The notes beneath the pieces were generated by a model that was not told the origin of the DNA, searched no databases, and was given only the letters and a program-made list of their open reading frames with translations. From assembly GCA_947642455.1 (NCBI GenBank), contig CANRSN010000007.1:16399-80398 (forward strand): DNA of 64,000 nt, written 5' to 3'. Below, in pieces: positions 9,796 to 18,338 of this stretch. This stretch comes from an uncultured Clostridiaceae bacterium. Its GTDB lineage: Bacteria > Bacillota > Clostridia > TANB77 > CAG-508. Made by a program: the position numbers and the translations under genes. Within the stretch, counting starts at the first letter, position 1; every line of letters begins with the position of its first letter.

Positions 9796-9895
9796 TCACT
9801 ATTTGTTACAATTCACAGCCCCATTTTTATTTAGGCAATATTATATTTATTTCTAGAAGTTTTGCTTAATAGTAGCTTCCAGAGCTGTTCACTCT
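9796..9895. repeat. Truncated copy of the dispersed palindromic element (copy C)
   Basis: Left outer arm (TTTGTTACAATTCACAG), inner arm (TTTAGGCAATATTATATTT) and the start of the centre (AGAAGTTTTGC, AGCTTCC) are recognisable, but the right arms are missing. It occupies part of the 350-base gap between natB and the ABC exporter. Confidence 0.7.
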
Positions 9896-9906
9896 ATAAA
9901 AGTTAA

Positions 9907-9960
9907 TTAGTCTACAAACTTTATATATATATATCTTTTCATATAAAGTTTGTAGACTAA
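9907..9960 (-). terminator. Terminator of natAB
   Basis: Perfect 20-bp stem (9907-9926 with 9941-9960, arm TTAGTCTACAAACTTTATAT) just beyond the natB stop. Confidence 0.75.
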
Positions 9961-9993
9961 ACATATTTTAAAGTGTAAATAGTAACAACTTAG

Positions 9994-11226
9994 TTAGTCT
10001 TTGCTTTTATATATTTTAATCATATCTTTTAAGCTAATTTTACTACCATAATTTAATATTGCAGAAGAATATATTTTTATAGAAACTTTAGCTATTACAA
10101 ATATAGTAGCCAACAAAATCGCTATAGAAATTAAAATATCTGTAATATTAGCTATTCCCATCATTACTCTAAAAGGCATGCAAAATGGTGACGATATTGG
10201 AAACATTGAAGCAAAAGAATTTAGTTCACTTGTTGGGTTCATCATTGTAAAATATGATAGATAAAATCCTATAACTGCAAGTATTGCAACAGGTCCATTT
10301 GCAGATTGAATATCTTCTGGTTTACTCACAGTTGAACCTGTTAGTGCATACAATAAGGCAAATAATGAATAGCCTAAAATATAATAAATAATTGTTGTTA
10401 TTGCAAGCATAGGTGTCATATTTGATAAATCTAGTACTGCACTTAACATTTCAGATGTTAAAAATATATTTGCGCAAATTATTGCAACAATAACCACAAT
10501 TGCAGTTTGCATAATTCCTGCCAAACCTATTCCAATAGTTTTACCTAACACTATAGTTCTTGGAGAGGTTGAAGTTACTAATGTTTCTATAATTTTTGAT
10601 GTTTTTTCTGTAGTAATTGATGTTGAAACTTGATATGCATAAAAATAAATTGCATAAAATAGTATTAAAGACATTATCATCATTACTGGAACATTTCCTG
10701 TAGCCTCTGTTTCTTCAACTTGTGTCATCTGAGTTTCAAAAGGTATATTAAAACTTGCTATTTGCTCTTGAGTTAGACCTGCTTTTTTCATTTGGACATC
10801 TTTATAAATTCCCTGTAGCATAGACACAAGATTATCTGGAATTGTAGTATATGTACTTATAGATTTAAGAATATATTTTACTTCAATTTTATTTTCTTGT
10901 TTTGCTATAAGTAAAACTTCATCAATCTCTTCTTTCTTTAGTTTTTCCTCAATTTCTTTATCTGAAATATTGTTAATTTCTATTTTATAGCCTATATCTG
11001 CTTGTTTTAATAATTCTAAATTATCTTCAAATAAATTATTTCTATCTACTATAACCAGTTTTCTTTCGCCAAAATCTTCATCATTATTTTTAAAACTATT
11101 AATAATATTAGGTATATTAAATCCTATAATAACAATTAGTAATATTACAATATTTGATATGATAAAAGATTTCCTTTTTATTAATTCTTCAAAAGTATAT
11201 TTTGCTACTATAAATAAATCTTTCAT
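9994..11226 (-). CDS. natB: ABC-2 type exporter permease (NatB-like)
   Basis: Membrane subunit of an ABC-2 exporter, 410 residues. It has an N-terminal helix (about 20-40), a large extracytoplasmic domain (about 45-175) and a C-terminal bundle of five to six helices. This is the ABC2_membrane_3 layout seen in NatB, which exports sodium in Bacillus. The ATPase partner lies one base upstream, so the two are co-translated. The substrate is inferred from family resemblance only; other ions or peptides are possible. Confidence 0.8.
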   Translation of the reverse strand: MKDLFIVAKYTFEELIKRKSFIISNIVILLIVIIGFNIPNIINSFKNNDEDFGERKLVIVDRNNLFEDNLELLKQADIGYKIEINNISDKEIEEKLKKEEIDEVLLIAKQENKIEVKYILKSISTYTTIPDNLVSMLQGIYKDVQMKKAGLTQEQIASFNIPFETQMTQVEETEATGNVPVMMIMSLILFYAIYFYAYQVSTSITTEKTSKIIETLVTSTSPRTIVLGKTIGIGLAGIMQTAIVVIVAIICANIFLTSEMLSAVLDLSNMTPMLAITTIIYYILGYSLFALLYALTGSTVSKPEDIQSANGPVAILAVIGFYLSYFTMMNPTSELNSFASMFPISSPFCMPFRVMMGIANITDILISIAILLATIFVIAKVSIKIYSSAILNYGSKISLKDMIKIYKSKD

Positions 11227-11227
11227 T

Positions 11228-12136
11228 TTATTCTCCCACCTTTTCTATAAAAATGTCATGTAGACTTGGTTTTTTTATTTCAAACTTATTAACCTTTATA
11301 TTATTTTTAGCAAGTATCTCAAACAACTTATATCCGTCTTCTTCCTGCGAAATTTTAATTTCATAATTATTATCTTTTTGAAGTAAAATTTCTAGTCCTT
11401 GACTTTTTATATAATCTTTTACATTTTCTTTTTTAGTATCTTCTTCATTTATAGAAATATCTAATCTATTTGCTTTATAACCATTTTTTATATCATCTAG
11501 ATTGCCTTGCAACACAGTTTTCCCTTTGTTTAGTATAAGAATATCTGTACAAAATTCTTCAACTACACTCATTTGATGTGCAGACATTATTATATATTTA
11601 CCTTCTTTTACAAGTTCTAAAATAACATTTCTAATAATTTCAGTATTTACAGGGTCTAAACCACTAAAAGGTTCATCTAGTACTATTAATTCTGGATTAT
11701 GCACAATTGCTGTTATAAATTGTATTTTTTGTTGGTTCCCTTTAGATAATTTTTCTGCTGTCATATCCATATATTCTTCAACTTCTAACTTTTTCATCCA
11801 ATATTTTATTTTTTCATCTGCTAATTGTTCTGTCATTCCCTTTAATTTCGCAAAATACATTAATTGTGTATATATTTTTGTTTTTGGATATATTCCTCTT
11901 TCTTCTGGCAAATAACCAAAATTGACACTTTTTCTTTCTACTTCTTTGCCATTCCAACTTATTTTTCCTTCATCTTTTTTTAATATCCCTAAAATCATTC
12001 TTATTGTGGTAGTTTTTCCTGCTCCATTTGTTCCAAGTAATCCAAAAGCTCCAGGTTTATTTAGCTCTAAATTAATGTTATCTACTACTTTTTTAGTACC
12101 ATAGCTCTTACTAACATTTTCTATTTTTAGTCCCAT
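11228..12136 (-). CDS. natA: ABC transporter ATPase (NatA-like)
   Basis: ATP-binding subunit for the adjacent ABC-2 permease. From the ATG at 12136 it has 302 residues. The frame is open to 12199, but AGGAGAGTTAGGAGC sits just before 12136. Motifs: Walker A LLGTNGAGKTTT, signature LSKGNQQK, Walker B LIVLDEPFSGLDPVN, switch MSAHQMSVVEE. A C-terminal domain of about 80 residues follows, as in NatA-type ATPases. The LSKGNQQ signature and FSGLDPVN are typical of the NatA branch. Confidence 0.88.
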   Translation of the reverse strand: MGLKIENVSKSYGTKKVVDNINLELNKPGAFGLLGTNGAGKTTTIRMILGILKKDEGKISWNGKEVERKSVNFGYLPEERGIYPKTKIYTQLMYFAKLKGMTEQLADEKIKYWMKKLEVEEYMDMTAEKLSKGNQQKIQFITAIVHNPELIVLDEPFSGLDPVNTEIIRNVILELVKEGKYIIMSAHQMSVVEEFCTDILILNKGKTVLQGNLDDIKNGYKANRLDISINEEDTKKENVKDYIKSQGLEILLQKDNNYEIKISQEEDGYKLFEILAKNNIKVNKFEIKKPSLHDIFIEKVGE

Positions 12137-12217
12137 GCTCCTAACTCTCCTATCTTTTTTATTTGTGACAATTTTACCACAACTTTTTATAGCATACAAT
12201 AGTTATCATTTTTTTTC

Positions 12218-12437
12218 GCAAAAAAACAGTTCAATTTATTACATTTCACGGATTAAAATCAGAATTATATAAGTACTATAATATTTATTTTAACAAAGTT
12301 TCTTACTGGCTTCGCCAATCGCTCTGGGTCATGTCCACTCTGGGAGCTTCCCTGCGCAAAACTTTGTTAAAATAAATATTGTAGTACTTAAATGAATGTT
12401 AGATCCGTGAAATGTAACAAATTGTACTCTTTTTTGC
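12218..12437. repeat. Full copy of the dispersed palindromic element (copy D)
   Basis: About 220 bases. Outer arms run from GCAAAAAAACAG (12218) to ATTACATTTCACGGAT and pair with ATCCGTGAAATGTAAC (from 12402) to CTCTTTTTTGC (12437), with few mismatches over about 35 positions. Inner arms AGTACTATAATATTTATTTT and its complement enclose the shared centre (ACTGGCTTCGCC, CTCTGGGTCATG, GAGCTTCCCTGCGC). It fills the left part of a 760-base gene-free stretch. Confidence 0.88.
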
Positions 12438-12568
12438 TGATTTTTTTATCAAATTTTAGGGGTAAAATACAAGACTATATGATATTTTTCCAAAAAATAT
12501 TTTAGATGTTTTTTGTTGATATATACGGGTTTAGATACAAAATGTCGAAAAAAGGCGATGAAAAGTTC

Positions 12569-12597
12569 TTGAAAAAAATGGAAAAATGTGTTATAAC
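12569..12597 (+). promoter_or_regulatory. Possible promoter in the long gap before the Rpn gene
   Basis: TTGAAA at 12569-12574, 17 bases, TATAAC at 12592-12597. A TGTCGAA heptamer resembling a Spo0A box lies upstream at 12543-12549. If used, it would give the Rpn gene a leader of about 290 bases. I see no other gene in 12438-12853. Confidence 0.4.
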
Positions 12598-12853
12598 AGA
12601 AATAAGTAAAAATATCGAATTCGATTAATATTTTCAAAATAACTTTGTATCAATTTAATAATAAATGAAAAATTAAATCAAGAAATTGAAATTCAAAATA
12701 GAGTTTAAGTTAAAATCATAATATTATATCTAATTAAAATTTAGAGTCTATGAACTTCAAAAATCAAGTAGATTAAAAATCTAAAAAACTTCCAATAAAT
12801 TTAATGAATATGTAGTTCTATTGTTACAATTTTATAAAACTTATAAGTTAATA

Positions 12854-12882
12854 TTGACAGTATTTAAAAAATCAAATATAAT
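12854..12882 (+). promoter_or_regulatory. Consensus promoter just before the Rpn gene
   Basis: TTGACA at 12854-12859, 17 bases, TATAAT at 12877-12882: a perfect consensus. Its expected start point (about 12889) falls inside the Shine-Dalgarno sequence at 12884-12891, so a transcript from here would have almost no leader. Confidence 0.55.
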
Positions 12883-12898
12883 GAGAGGAGGAATTCTA

Positions 12899-13936
12899 TT
12901 GGAGGAAATAACCATTAAAGACTATTATAAATATCGTAGTACTGTTGGTACATTAAGCGAATTTATAATAAACGAAGAAGAAACCCTTTATAATCCTACT
13001 GTAAATAATAAACATGACAAGCTATTTAGAGATTTACTTTTAAATAGAAAAGAAATAGCTCAAATATTAAATAAATTTTTTAGTTTTAGAAAAGAGGTGA
13101 TATTATCAGATTTAGAACTATATAATAGTAGTTTTGTAACACAAACATATCAAAGTCAAGAATCAGATGTTGTATATAAATTAAAAGATAGAAACATATT
13201 TTTTTTAATCGAACATCAATCTTATGTAGATTATTCAATGTCATATAGAATACTAAAGTATAGCTTAGAAATCATAAGAAATGCAATAGACCTAGAAGAA
13301 TTACAAAAAGAAGATTATAAATACCCTAAAGTAATTCCAATCGTAATATATACAGGAAGCAAAAAATGGAATTCTGCAATAGAATATCAAACTATTGAAG
13401 ATAAAATTATGGGCTATCAAGAAAATAATATAAATTCAAAATATAATCTAATAGATGTAAATAATTATACTAAAAAAGAATTATTAGAAGATAAAAGTAT
13501 GATATCAAAAATGTTGGCTATAGAAAAATGTAATTCTAAACAAGAATTAATAGAATCATTAGAATATATAATTGATAACTTAGAATATGAAAATGATAAA
13601 AGAAAAATGAAAAGAATAGTACAATATATCTTAGGTCAAATCATTGGAAAAGAAGAAGTTCAAAGATTTTTAAAAATGTTAGAAAATAAAGAGGAGGTAA
13701 TTGGAATGTTAGCAGAAAATTTAATGAAAGAAAAAATGGAAATTATAAGAAGGGCAAAAATAGATGGAAAAAAAGAAGGTCTAAAAGAAGGACGTGAAGA
13801 AGCAAAAGCTGAAATGTTGTGTATACTTATCAAAAATATGCTAAAAGCGAATGAAACTGAAGAAAAAATCCTAAACTACTTAGAAATTTCTAAACAACAA
13901 TTTGAAGAAATAAAGAACTCCATAAAAAATCAATAA
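12899..13936 (+). CDS. Rpn family (YhgA-like) PD-(D/E)XK nuclease, putative transposase
   Basis: Member of the Rpn/Transposase_31 family: PD-(D/E)XK DNA endonucleases linked to RecA-independent recombination in Escherichia coli. The nuclease core is near the N-terminus: HDKLFRDLLLNRKE, then ESDVVYKL with the metal-binding Asp and FFLIEHQSYVDYSM with the Glu-x-Gln signature. A coiled, Lys/Glu-rich C-terminal part follows (about residues 240-345). The frame opens at a TTG at 12821, but the only good Shine-Dalgarno (GAGAGGAGG, 12883-12891) serves the TTG at 12899, giving 345 residues. It is alone on the plus strand between minus-strand neighbours, which suggests acquisition. Confidence 0.82.
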   Translation: MEEITIKDYYKYRSTVGTLSEFIINEEETLYNPTVNNKHDKLFRDLLLNRKEIAQILNKFFSFRKEVILSDLELYNSSFVTQTYQSQESDVVYKLKDRNIFFLIEHQSYVDYSMSYRILKYSLEIIRNAIDLEELQKEDYKYPKVIPIVIYTGSKKWNSAIEYQTIEDKIMGYQENNINSKYNLIDVNNYTKKELLEDKSMISKMLAIEKCNSKQELIESLEYIIDNLEYENDKRKMKRIVQYILGQIIGKEEVQRFLKMLENKEEVIGMLAENLMKEKMEIIRRAKIDGKKEGLKEGREEAKAEMLCILIKNMLKANETEEKILNYLEISKQQFEEIKNSIKNQ

Positions 13937-14011
13937 TTTTATTTTTAAAAGTTTCTTACTGGTTTCAATTGTAATAAATTTTTATAAATACTAAAATACA
14001 TAATTCATCTG

Positions 14012-14040
14012 TTGAAAATTATGTATACTTGTGTTATAAT
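14012..14040 (+). promoter_or_regulatory. Promoter of the orphan methyltransferase
   Basis: TTGAAA at 14012-14017, 17 bases, TATAAT at 14035-14040. About 45 bases of leader precede the AAAGGAG ribosome site and the ATG at 14092. Confidence 0.7.
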
Positions 14041-14091
14041 TATAGTTAGACTTATTTGTAATACAAAATAATATTAAAAGGAGATTGCAAA

Positions 14092-14997
14092 ATGAAAGAA
14101 TTCTACAAGGATAATAGTATTGTTATTTACAACGAGGACAACTTAAATGTATTACAGAATATCCCTGACGAGTCTGTAAATCTTATATACTGTGATATAT
14201 TATATAACACAGGTAAAGTTTTTGAAGATTATAATGATAACTTAGGAAATCCTTATCAGGCTCTTGCATGGTATCGTCGGAGAATAGCACACATGCATAA
14301 AGTTTTGTGTGCAAATGGTAGTATATTCCTACATTGTAATTGGAGACTTGATTCATACATTCGTATTCTTATGGACGAAATCTTTGGTGCAGAATGTTTC
14401 CGAAACAGAATTTATCGGAAACATAGTAATGAACGTGGTTTTTATAAAAACTTCGATTCACAAATCGATACAATATTATATTATGTTAAAGATCCTAATA
14501 ATTTCATCTTCAATGAAATTATTGAAGATAGAAAACATATTGTTCCTCTTTATGAAAATGGTTTTCTTGAAGGAAGAAGTGAAACACGTTATACTAAAGA
14601 CGGCACAGCCATTGACTTAAAGGCTCAACATAAACATTGGCTTATTTTTCCAAAAGATTTTGAAGCTCTCATTCAAAAAAATGAACTTCGTTTAGTTAAT
14701 GGGCTTCCATACAGAGTTAGTAATATAAAACCTTTAGGTAATTTGTGGTGTGATTCTGATATGCTTGATGCTTATAGTAGAACAGCTATTGCTGATGCAT
14801 ATGATACACCAAAACCAGAAGCTATTCTAAATAACATCATTTCTATATGCAGCAATGAAGGGGATACTGTTGCTGATTTCTTTTTAGGAGGAGGAACCAC
14901 TGCAGTAGTTACTAAAAAGTTAAATCGTAAAGGTATATTCTGCGATATTAGTCAAAAGGCTTGTACAGTAACAGTACAAAAATTAAAAGCACTTTGA
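14092..14997 (+). CDS. Orphan DNA methyltransferase (beta class) with altered catalytic motif
   Basis: DNA (N6-adenine or N4-cytosine) methyltransferase fold, 301 residues. Order is that of the beta class: motif IV near the N-terminus (residues 32-40, IYCDILYNT), a middle target-recognition region, then the AdoMet pocket FFLGGGTTA near residue 266 and the family tail KLNRKGIFCDIS. The catalytic tetrapeptide is Asp-Ile-Leu-Tyr where active enzymes have (D/N/S)PP(Y/F/W), so catalysis is doubtful. The gene has its own promoter and terminator, no restriction partner beside it, and more CGT/CGG codons than its neighbours. All of this points to acquisition. It could be an inactive relic or a binding-only protein. 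Confidence 0.85.
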   Translation: MKEFYKDNSIVIYNEDNLNVLQNIPDESVNLIYCDILYNTGKVFEDYNDNLGNPYQALAWYRRRIAHMHKVLCANGSIFLHCNWRLDSYIRILMDEIFGAECFRNRIYRKHSNERGFYKNFDSQIDTILYYVKDPNNFIFNEIIEDRKHIVPLYENGFLEGRSETRYTKDGTAIDLKAQHKHWLIFPKDFEALIQKNELRLVNGLPYRVSNIKPLGNLWCDSDMLDAYSRTAIADAYDTPKPEAILNNIISICSNEGDTVADFFLGGGTTAVVTKKLNRKGIFCDISQKACTVTVQKLKAL

Positions 14998-15041
14998 ATC
15001 TCTTTTGTTTTAAAAGTATTCTATTATTCATAGAAAAAAGT

Positions 15042-15087
15042 TGTGGCATGATAATATTCTAATATTTTAGATATTTATCATGCCACA
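15042..15087 (+). terminator. Terminator of the orphan methyltransferase
   Basis: 13-bp stem TGTGGCATGATAA (15042-15054) with TTATCATGCCACA (15075-15087), 45 bases after the methyltransferase stop. It faces the end of the P-ATPase gene and may serve both. Confidence 0.7.
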
Positions 15088-15111
15088 TTATCAGTAAAAT
15101 AGACATAAAAA

Positions 15112-17877
15112 TTAATTAATTTTTAAAGCCTTAAATATCTCAACAATTACAAGAGGTGAAATAACTAATAAAGCAATTTCTACTATATTTTCTATTGGTA
15201 AAATTGGTATACTAAATATTGACCTTAATGCTGGAATAAATAAAATAACAAACATTAAAGCTGCAGAAGCTGTGATTGCCAATATCAACTTTTTATTACT
15301 CAATATCCCTGTTTTGAATATTGATTTTTTATTATTTCTGATGTTAAATACATGTACTAATTCTGATAATGCTAGAACTGTAAATGCCATTGTTTGCCCT
15401 ATTTCTACCTTTAGTTCTTCATTCGATAATTTGTTTATAGTTATAGCCTCTTTACTAGCTGGGTTATTATTCGCATTTGCACGAAGGCTTTCTATTTTAC
15501 TATCTGGTGTTGCTATACCTATTATAAAAGCTACTAATGTAATAATTCCAATCATAACTCCCTGATAAACAATTCTCCAAGTCATGCCTTTTGTAAATAT
15601 TCCTTTTTGCTTTTTAGGTTTTTTATTCATAATATCTTTTTCTGCTGGGTCTACTGCTAAAGCAAGTGCTGGAAGTGAATCTGTTACTAAATTAATCCAT
15701 AATATATGAATTGGTAGTAGTGGTTCTATAAGGTTTATATTTATACCAAATTGACCTGCTAACCATGGTGTTATTAGCATAGCAACAAATATTACAACTA
15801 TTTCTCCTACATTACTAGATAATAGAAACTGAATTGCCTTTAATATATTATCATAAATTCTACGACCTTCCTCTACTGCTGATACTACTGTTGCAAAATT
15901 GTCATCTGTTAGTATTACATCTGCTGCTTCTTTTGCAACATCTGTACCAACTTTTCCCATTGCACAACCTATATCTGCTGTTTTTAGTGCTGGTGCATCA
16001 TTTACACCATCACCTGTCATTGCAACTACTTCTCCATTTTTTTGCCAAGCTTTTACTATTCTTACTTTATGTTCTGGACTAACCCTTGCATAAACACTAT
16101 AATTTCGTATATTTTTTTCTAATTCTTCTTGTGACATTTTTTCTAATTCATTACCTGTAATTGCTTCACTCTCATTTTGCAAAATTCCTAATTCTTTAGC
16201 TATTGCAATTGCTGTTATTTTATGATCTCCTGTAATCATAACAGTTTTTATTCCTGCTGTTTTACATTTTTCTACAGCAAGTTTTACTTCTTCTCTTGGT
16301 GGATCTATCATTCCAACTAGTCCTACAAAAGTAAGTTCTTTCTCTATTTGTTTCATTTCTTCTTTTGATGGAATATGGTCAATTTTTTTATATGCTGATG
16401 CTAGTACTCTTAAAGCATTTTTTGCCATATCTTCATTTTTCTCCATAATTACAGGAATATATTGTTGTAAATTGTTTTTTATTTCCCCTTTTAAAATATA
16501 ATTTTTACAACACTTTAATAACTCATCAACTCCACCTTTAGTATATACTACATACTCATTTTGATTAATTTCATGAACTGTTGTCATTAATTTTCTTTCT
16601 GAGTCAAATGGTAGTTCTTCTACTCTAGGGTAATTTTGCCATATAGCTGGCTGAAAACCAAAATTAAATCCCATGTCTATTAAAGCTGTTTCTGTAGGAT
16701 CACCAGTTAGTTCTTTATCTTCTGAAATTTTTGTATCATTACATAACATATTAATATATACTAGAGTTTTTAAATCTTCGTCTTTTTCTATTTCTAGCAA
16801 TTTTTGAATATCTTGCGTTTCACCATTTATGAATATTTTCTGTACTGTCATCTTATTTTGTGTTAATGTTCCTGTTTTATCTGAACATATAACAGTTGCA
16901 CTTCCTAGTGTCTCAACAGCTGGTAATTTTTTAACTATTGCGTTTTTCTTTACCATTCTTTGGACTCCTATTGCAAGTACTATTGTTGAAACTGCTGCTA
17001 ATCCTTCTGGTATTGCTGCAACAGCTAAACTAACTGCTGTCATAAACATTTCCATCGCATCTTTTTGATATGCAAGACCTATTAAGAAAATTACTATACA
17101 TATAACTATTGCTACTATTCCTAAAGTTTTTCCTAACTTATTTAATTTTGCTTGAAGTGGTGTTTGAGTATCTATAGTTTCATTAATTATTTCTGCGATC
17201 TTGCCCACTTCTGTCTTCATTCCAGTTTCTACTACAATTCCTTTTCCTCTACCGTAAGTTACTAAACTAGAAGAAAATAACATATTATGCCTATCTCCAA
17301 TTCCTACTTCTTTTTCTCTAATAACTTCTATACTCTTTTCTACTGGAACTGACTCTCCAGTTAAAGATGCTTCTTGTACTTTTAAATTTGCACTTTCTAT
17401 TAACCTTAAGTCTGCTGGAATATAATCCCCTGTATCTAATATTACAATATCTCCAGCTACTAACTCCCTTGATGGAATAACCTCTAACTTTTCATTTCTT
17501 AATACTTTTGTTGCATGACTACTCAATTTTTGTAATGCCTCTAAAGACTTTTCAGCTTTATTTTCCTGTGCTACTCCAATTACTGCATTTACTACTACTA
17601 CTATTAATATGATAATTGTATCTGTTATTCCTTCTCCATGTGAAACACCTATTATTCCTGAAATAATAGCTGCTATTATTAGTATTATAATCATAAAATC
17701 TTTAAATTGTTCTAAAAATTTAATTATTAAACTTTTTTTCTTTTTGACTCTTAATTCATTATAACCATATTTTTCTCTATTTTCTTTTACTTGATTATCT
17801 TCTAAACCTTTTTTATCATTGACATTAAATTGTTTTTCTATATCTTCTATAGTTTTATTATACCAATTTTCTTCCAT
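15112..17877 (-). CDS. Calcium-type P-ATPase (P2A)
   Basis: Cation-pumping ATPase of the SERCA-like P2A group, 921 residues, in the plasma membrane. Motifs in order: actuator loop TGESVPVEKS, M4 motif AAIPEGLAAVST, phosphorylation site CSDKTGTLTQNK, ATP-site KGGVDELL, TGDHKITA, and hinge GDGVNDAPALK. M5 SSNVGEIV and M6 NLVTDSLPALAL match the calcium-coordinating residues of SERCA, which supports Ca2+ export over other cations. About ten membrane segments are visible. AGGAG precedes the ATG. It is a single-gene unit between the plus-strand methyltransferase and a palindromic element. Confidence 0.93.
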   Translation of the reverse strand: MEENWYNKTIEDIEKQFNVNDKKGLEDNQVKENREKYGYNELRVKKKKSLIIKFLEQFKDFMIIILIIAAIISGIIGVSHGEGITDTIIILIVVVVNAVIGVAQENKAEKSLEALQKLSSHATKVLRNEKLEVIPSRELVAGDIVILDTGDYIPADLRLIESANLKVQEASLTGESVPVEKSIEVIREKEVGIGDRHNMLFSSSLVTYGRGKGIVVETGMKTEVGKIAEIINETIDTQTPLQAKLNKLGKTLGIVAIVICIVIFLIGLAYQKDAMEMFMTAVSLAVAAIPEGLAAVSTIVLAIGVQRMVKKNAIVKKLPAVETLGSATVICSDKTGTLTQNKMTVQKIFINGETQDIQKLLEIEKDEDLKTLVYINMLCNDTKISEDKELTGDPTETALIDMGFNFGFQPAIWQNYPRVEELPFDSERKLMTTVHEINQNEYVVYTKGGVDELLKCCKNYILKGEIKNNLQQYIPVIMEKNEDMAKNALRVLASAYKKIDHIPSKEEMKQIEKELTFVGLVGMIDPPREEVKLAVEKCKTAGIKTVMITGDHKITAIAIAKELGILQNESEAITGNELEKMSQEELEKNIRNYSVYARVSPEHKVRIVKAWQKNGEVVAMTGDGVNDAPALKTADIGCAMGKVGTDVAKEAADVILTDDNFATVVSAVEEGRRIYDNILKAIQFLLSSNVGEIVVIFVAMLITPWLAGQFGININLIEPLLPIHILWINLVTDSLPALALAVDPAEKDIMNKKPKKQKGIFTKGMTWRIVYQGVMIGIITLVAFIIGIATPDSKIESLRANANNNPASKEAITINKLSNEELKVEIGQTMAFTVLALSELVHVFNIRNNKKSIFKTGILSNKKLILAITASAALMFVILFIPALRSIFSIPILPIENIVEIALLVISPLVIVEIFKALKIN

Positions 17878-18000
17878 AGTTTTTTACTCCTTTTTCTTAT
17901 TTTTAATACTAAGATGTGTTTTTATACATAATTTTTCCAAAATTTTATATATAATAATAAAATTATATATTACTTTATATCCTTTTTCAATACATTCTAT

Positions 18001-18230
18001 TTAAGTTTCGGTATTTTTTTAATAGCAAGTTCTAGGCTTAAAATATCTTCTACACGAATATGAATATTTATTTTTGCAAAGTTCTTTACTGGCTTCGCCA
18101 ATCGCCTAGGGTCATTTCTACTGTGGGAGCTTCCCTGCGCAGAACTTTTTAAAAATAAATATTAATATTCTATGTAAATTTTTAATAAATATAGCTTAGA
18201 ACTTGCTATTAAAAAAATACCGAAACTTAA
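18001..18230. repeat. Full copy of the dispersed palindromic element (copy E)
   Basis: Exactly bounded 230-base palindrome in the 460-base gap between the P-ATPase and pyruvate kinase. Outer arm TTAAGTTTCGGTATTTTTTT (18001 on) pairs with its complement ending in CCGAAACTTAA at 18230, over about 38 bases. Inner arms GAATATTTATTTTT and AAAAATAAATATT flank the shared centre (ACTGGCTTCGCC, GGGAGCTTCCCTGCGC). The outer arms differ in sequence from those of other copies but keep the symmetry. Confidence 0.88.
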
Positions 18231-18338
18231 AATATTTATTTTTTACATATAAATTAGTAATAATTCAAAGGTAAGCAAAATTTGTATATAGTTTAAAATA
18301 GAGAATATTATATCAATATCCTCCTTCAATATATAATA

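Noticed and set aside
12449-12637. 62-residue minus-strand frame in the gap after natA
   Set aside because: No ribosome site, no family resemblance, and it lies in AT-rich spacer next to the palindromic element.
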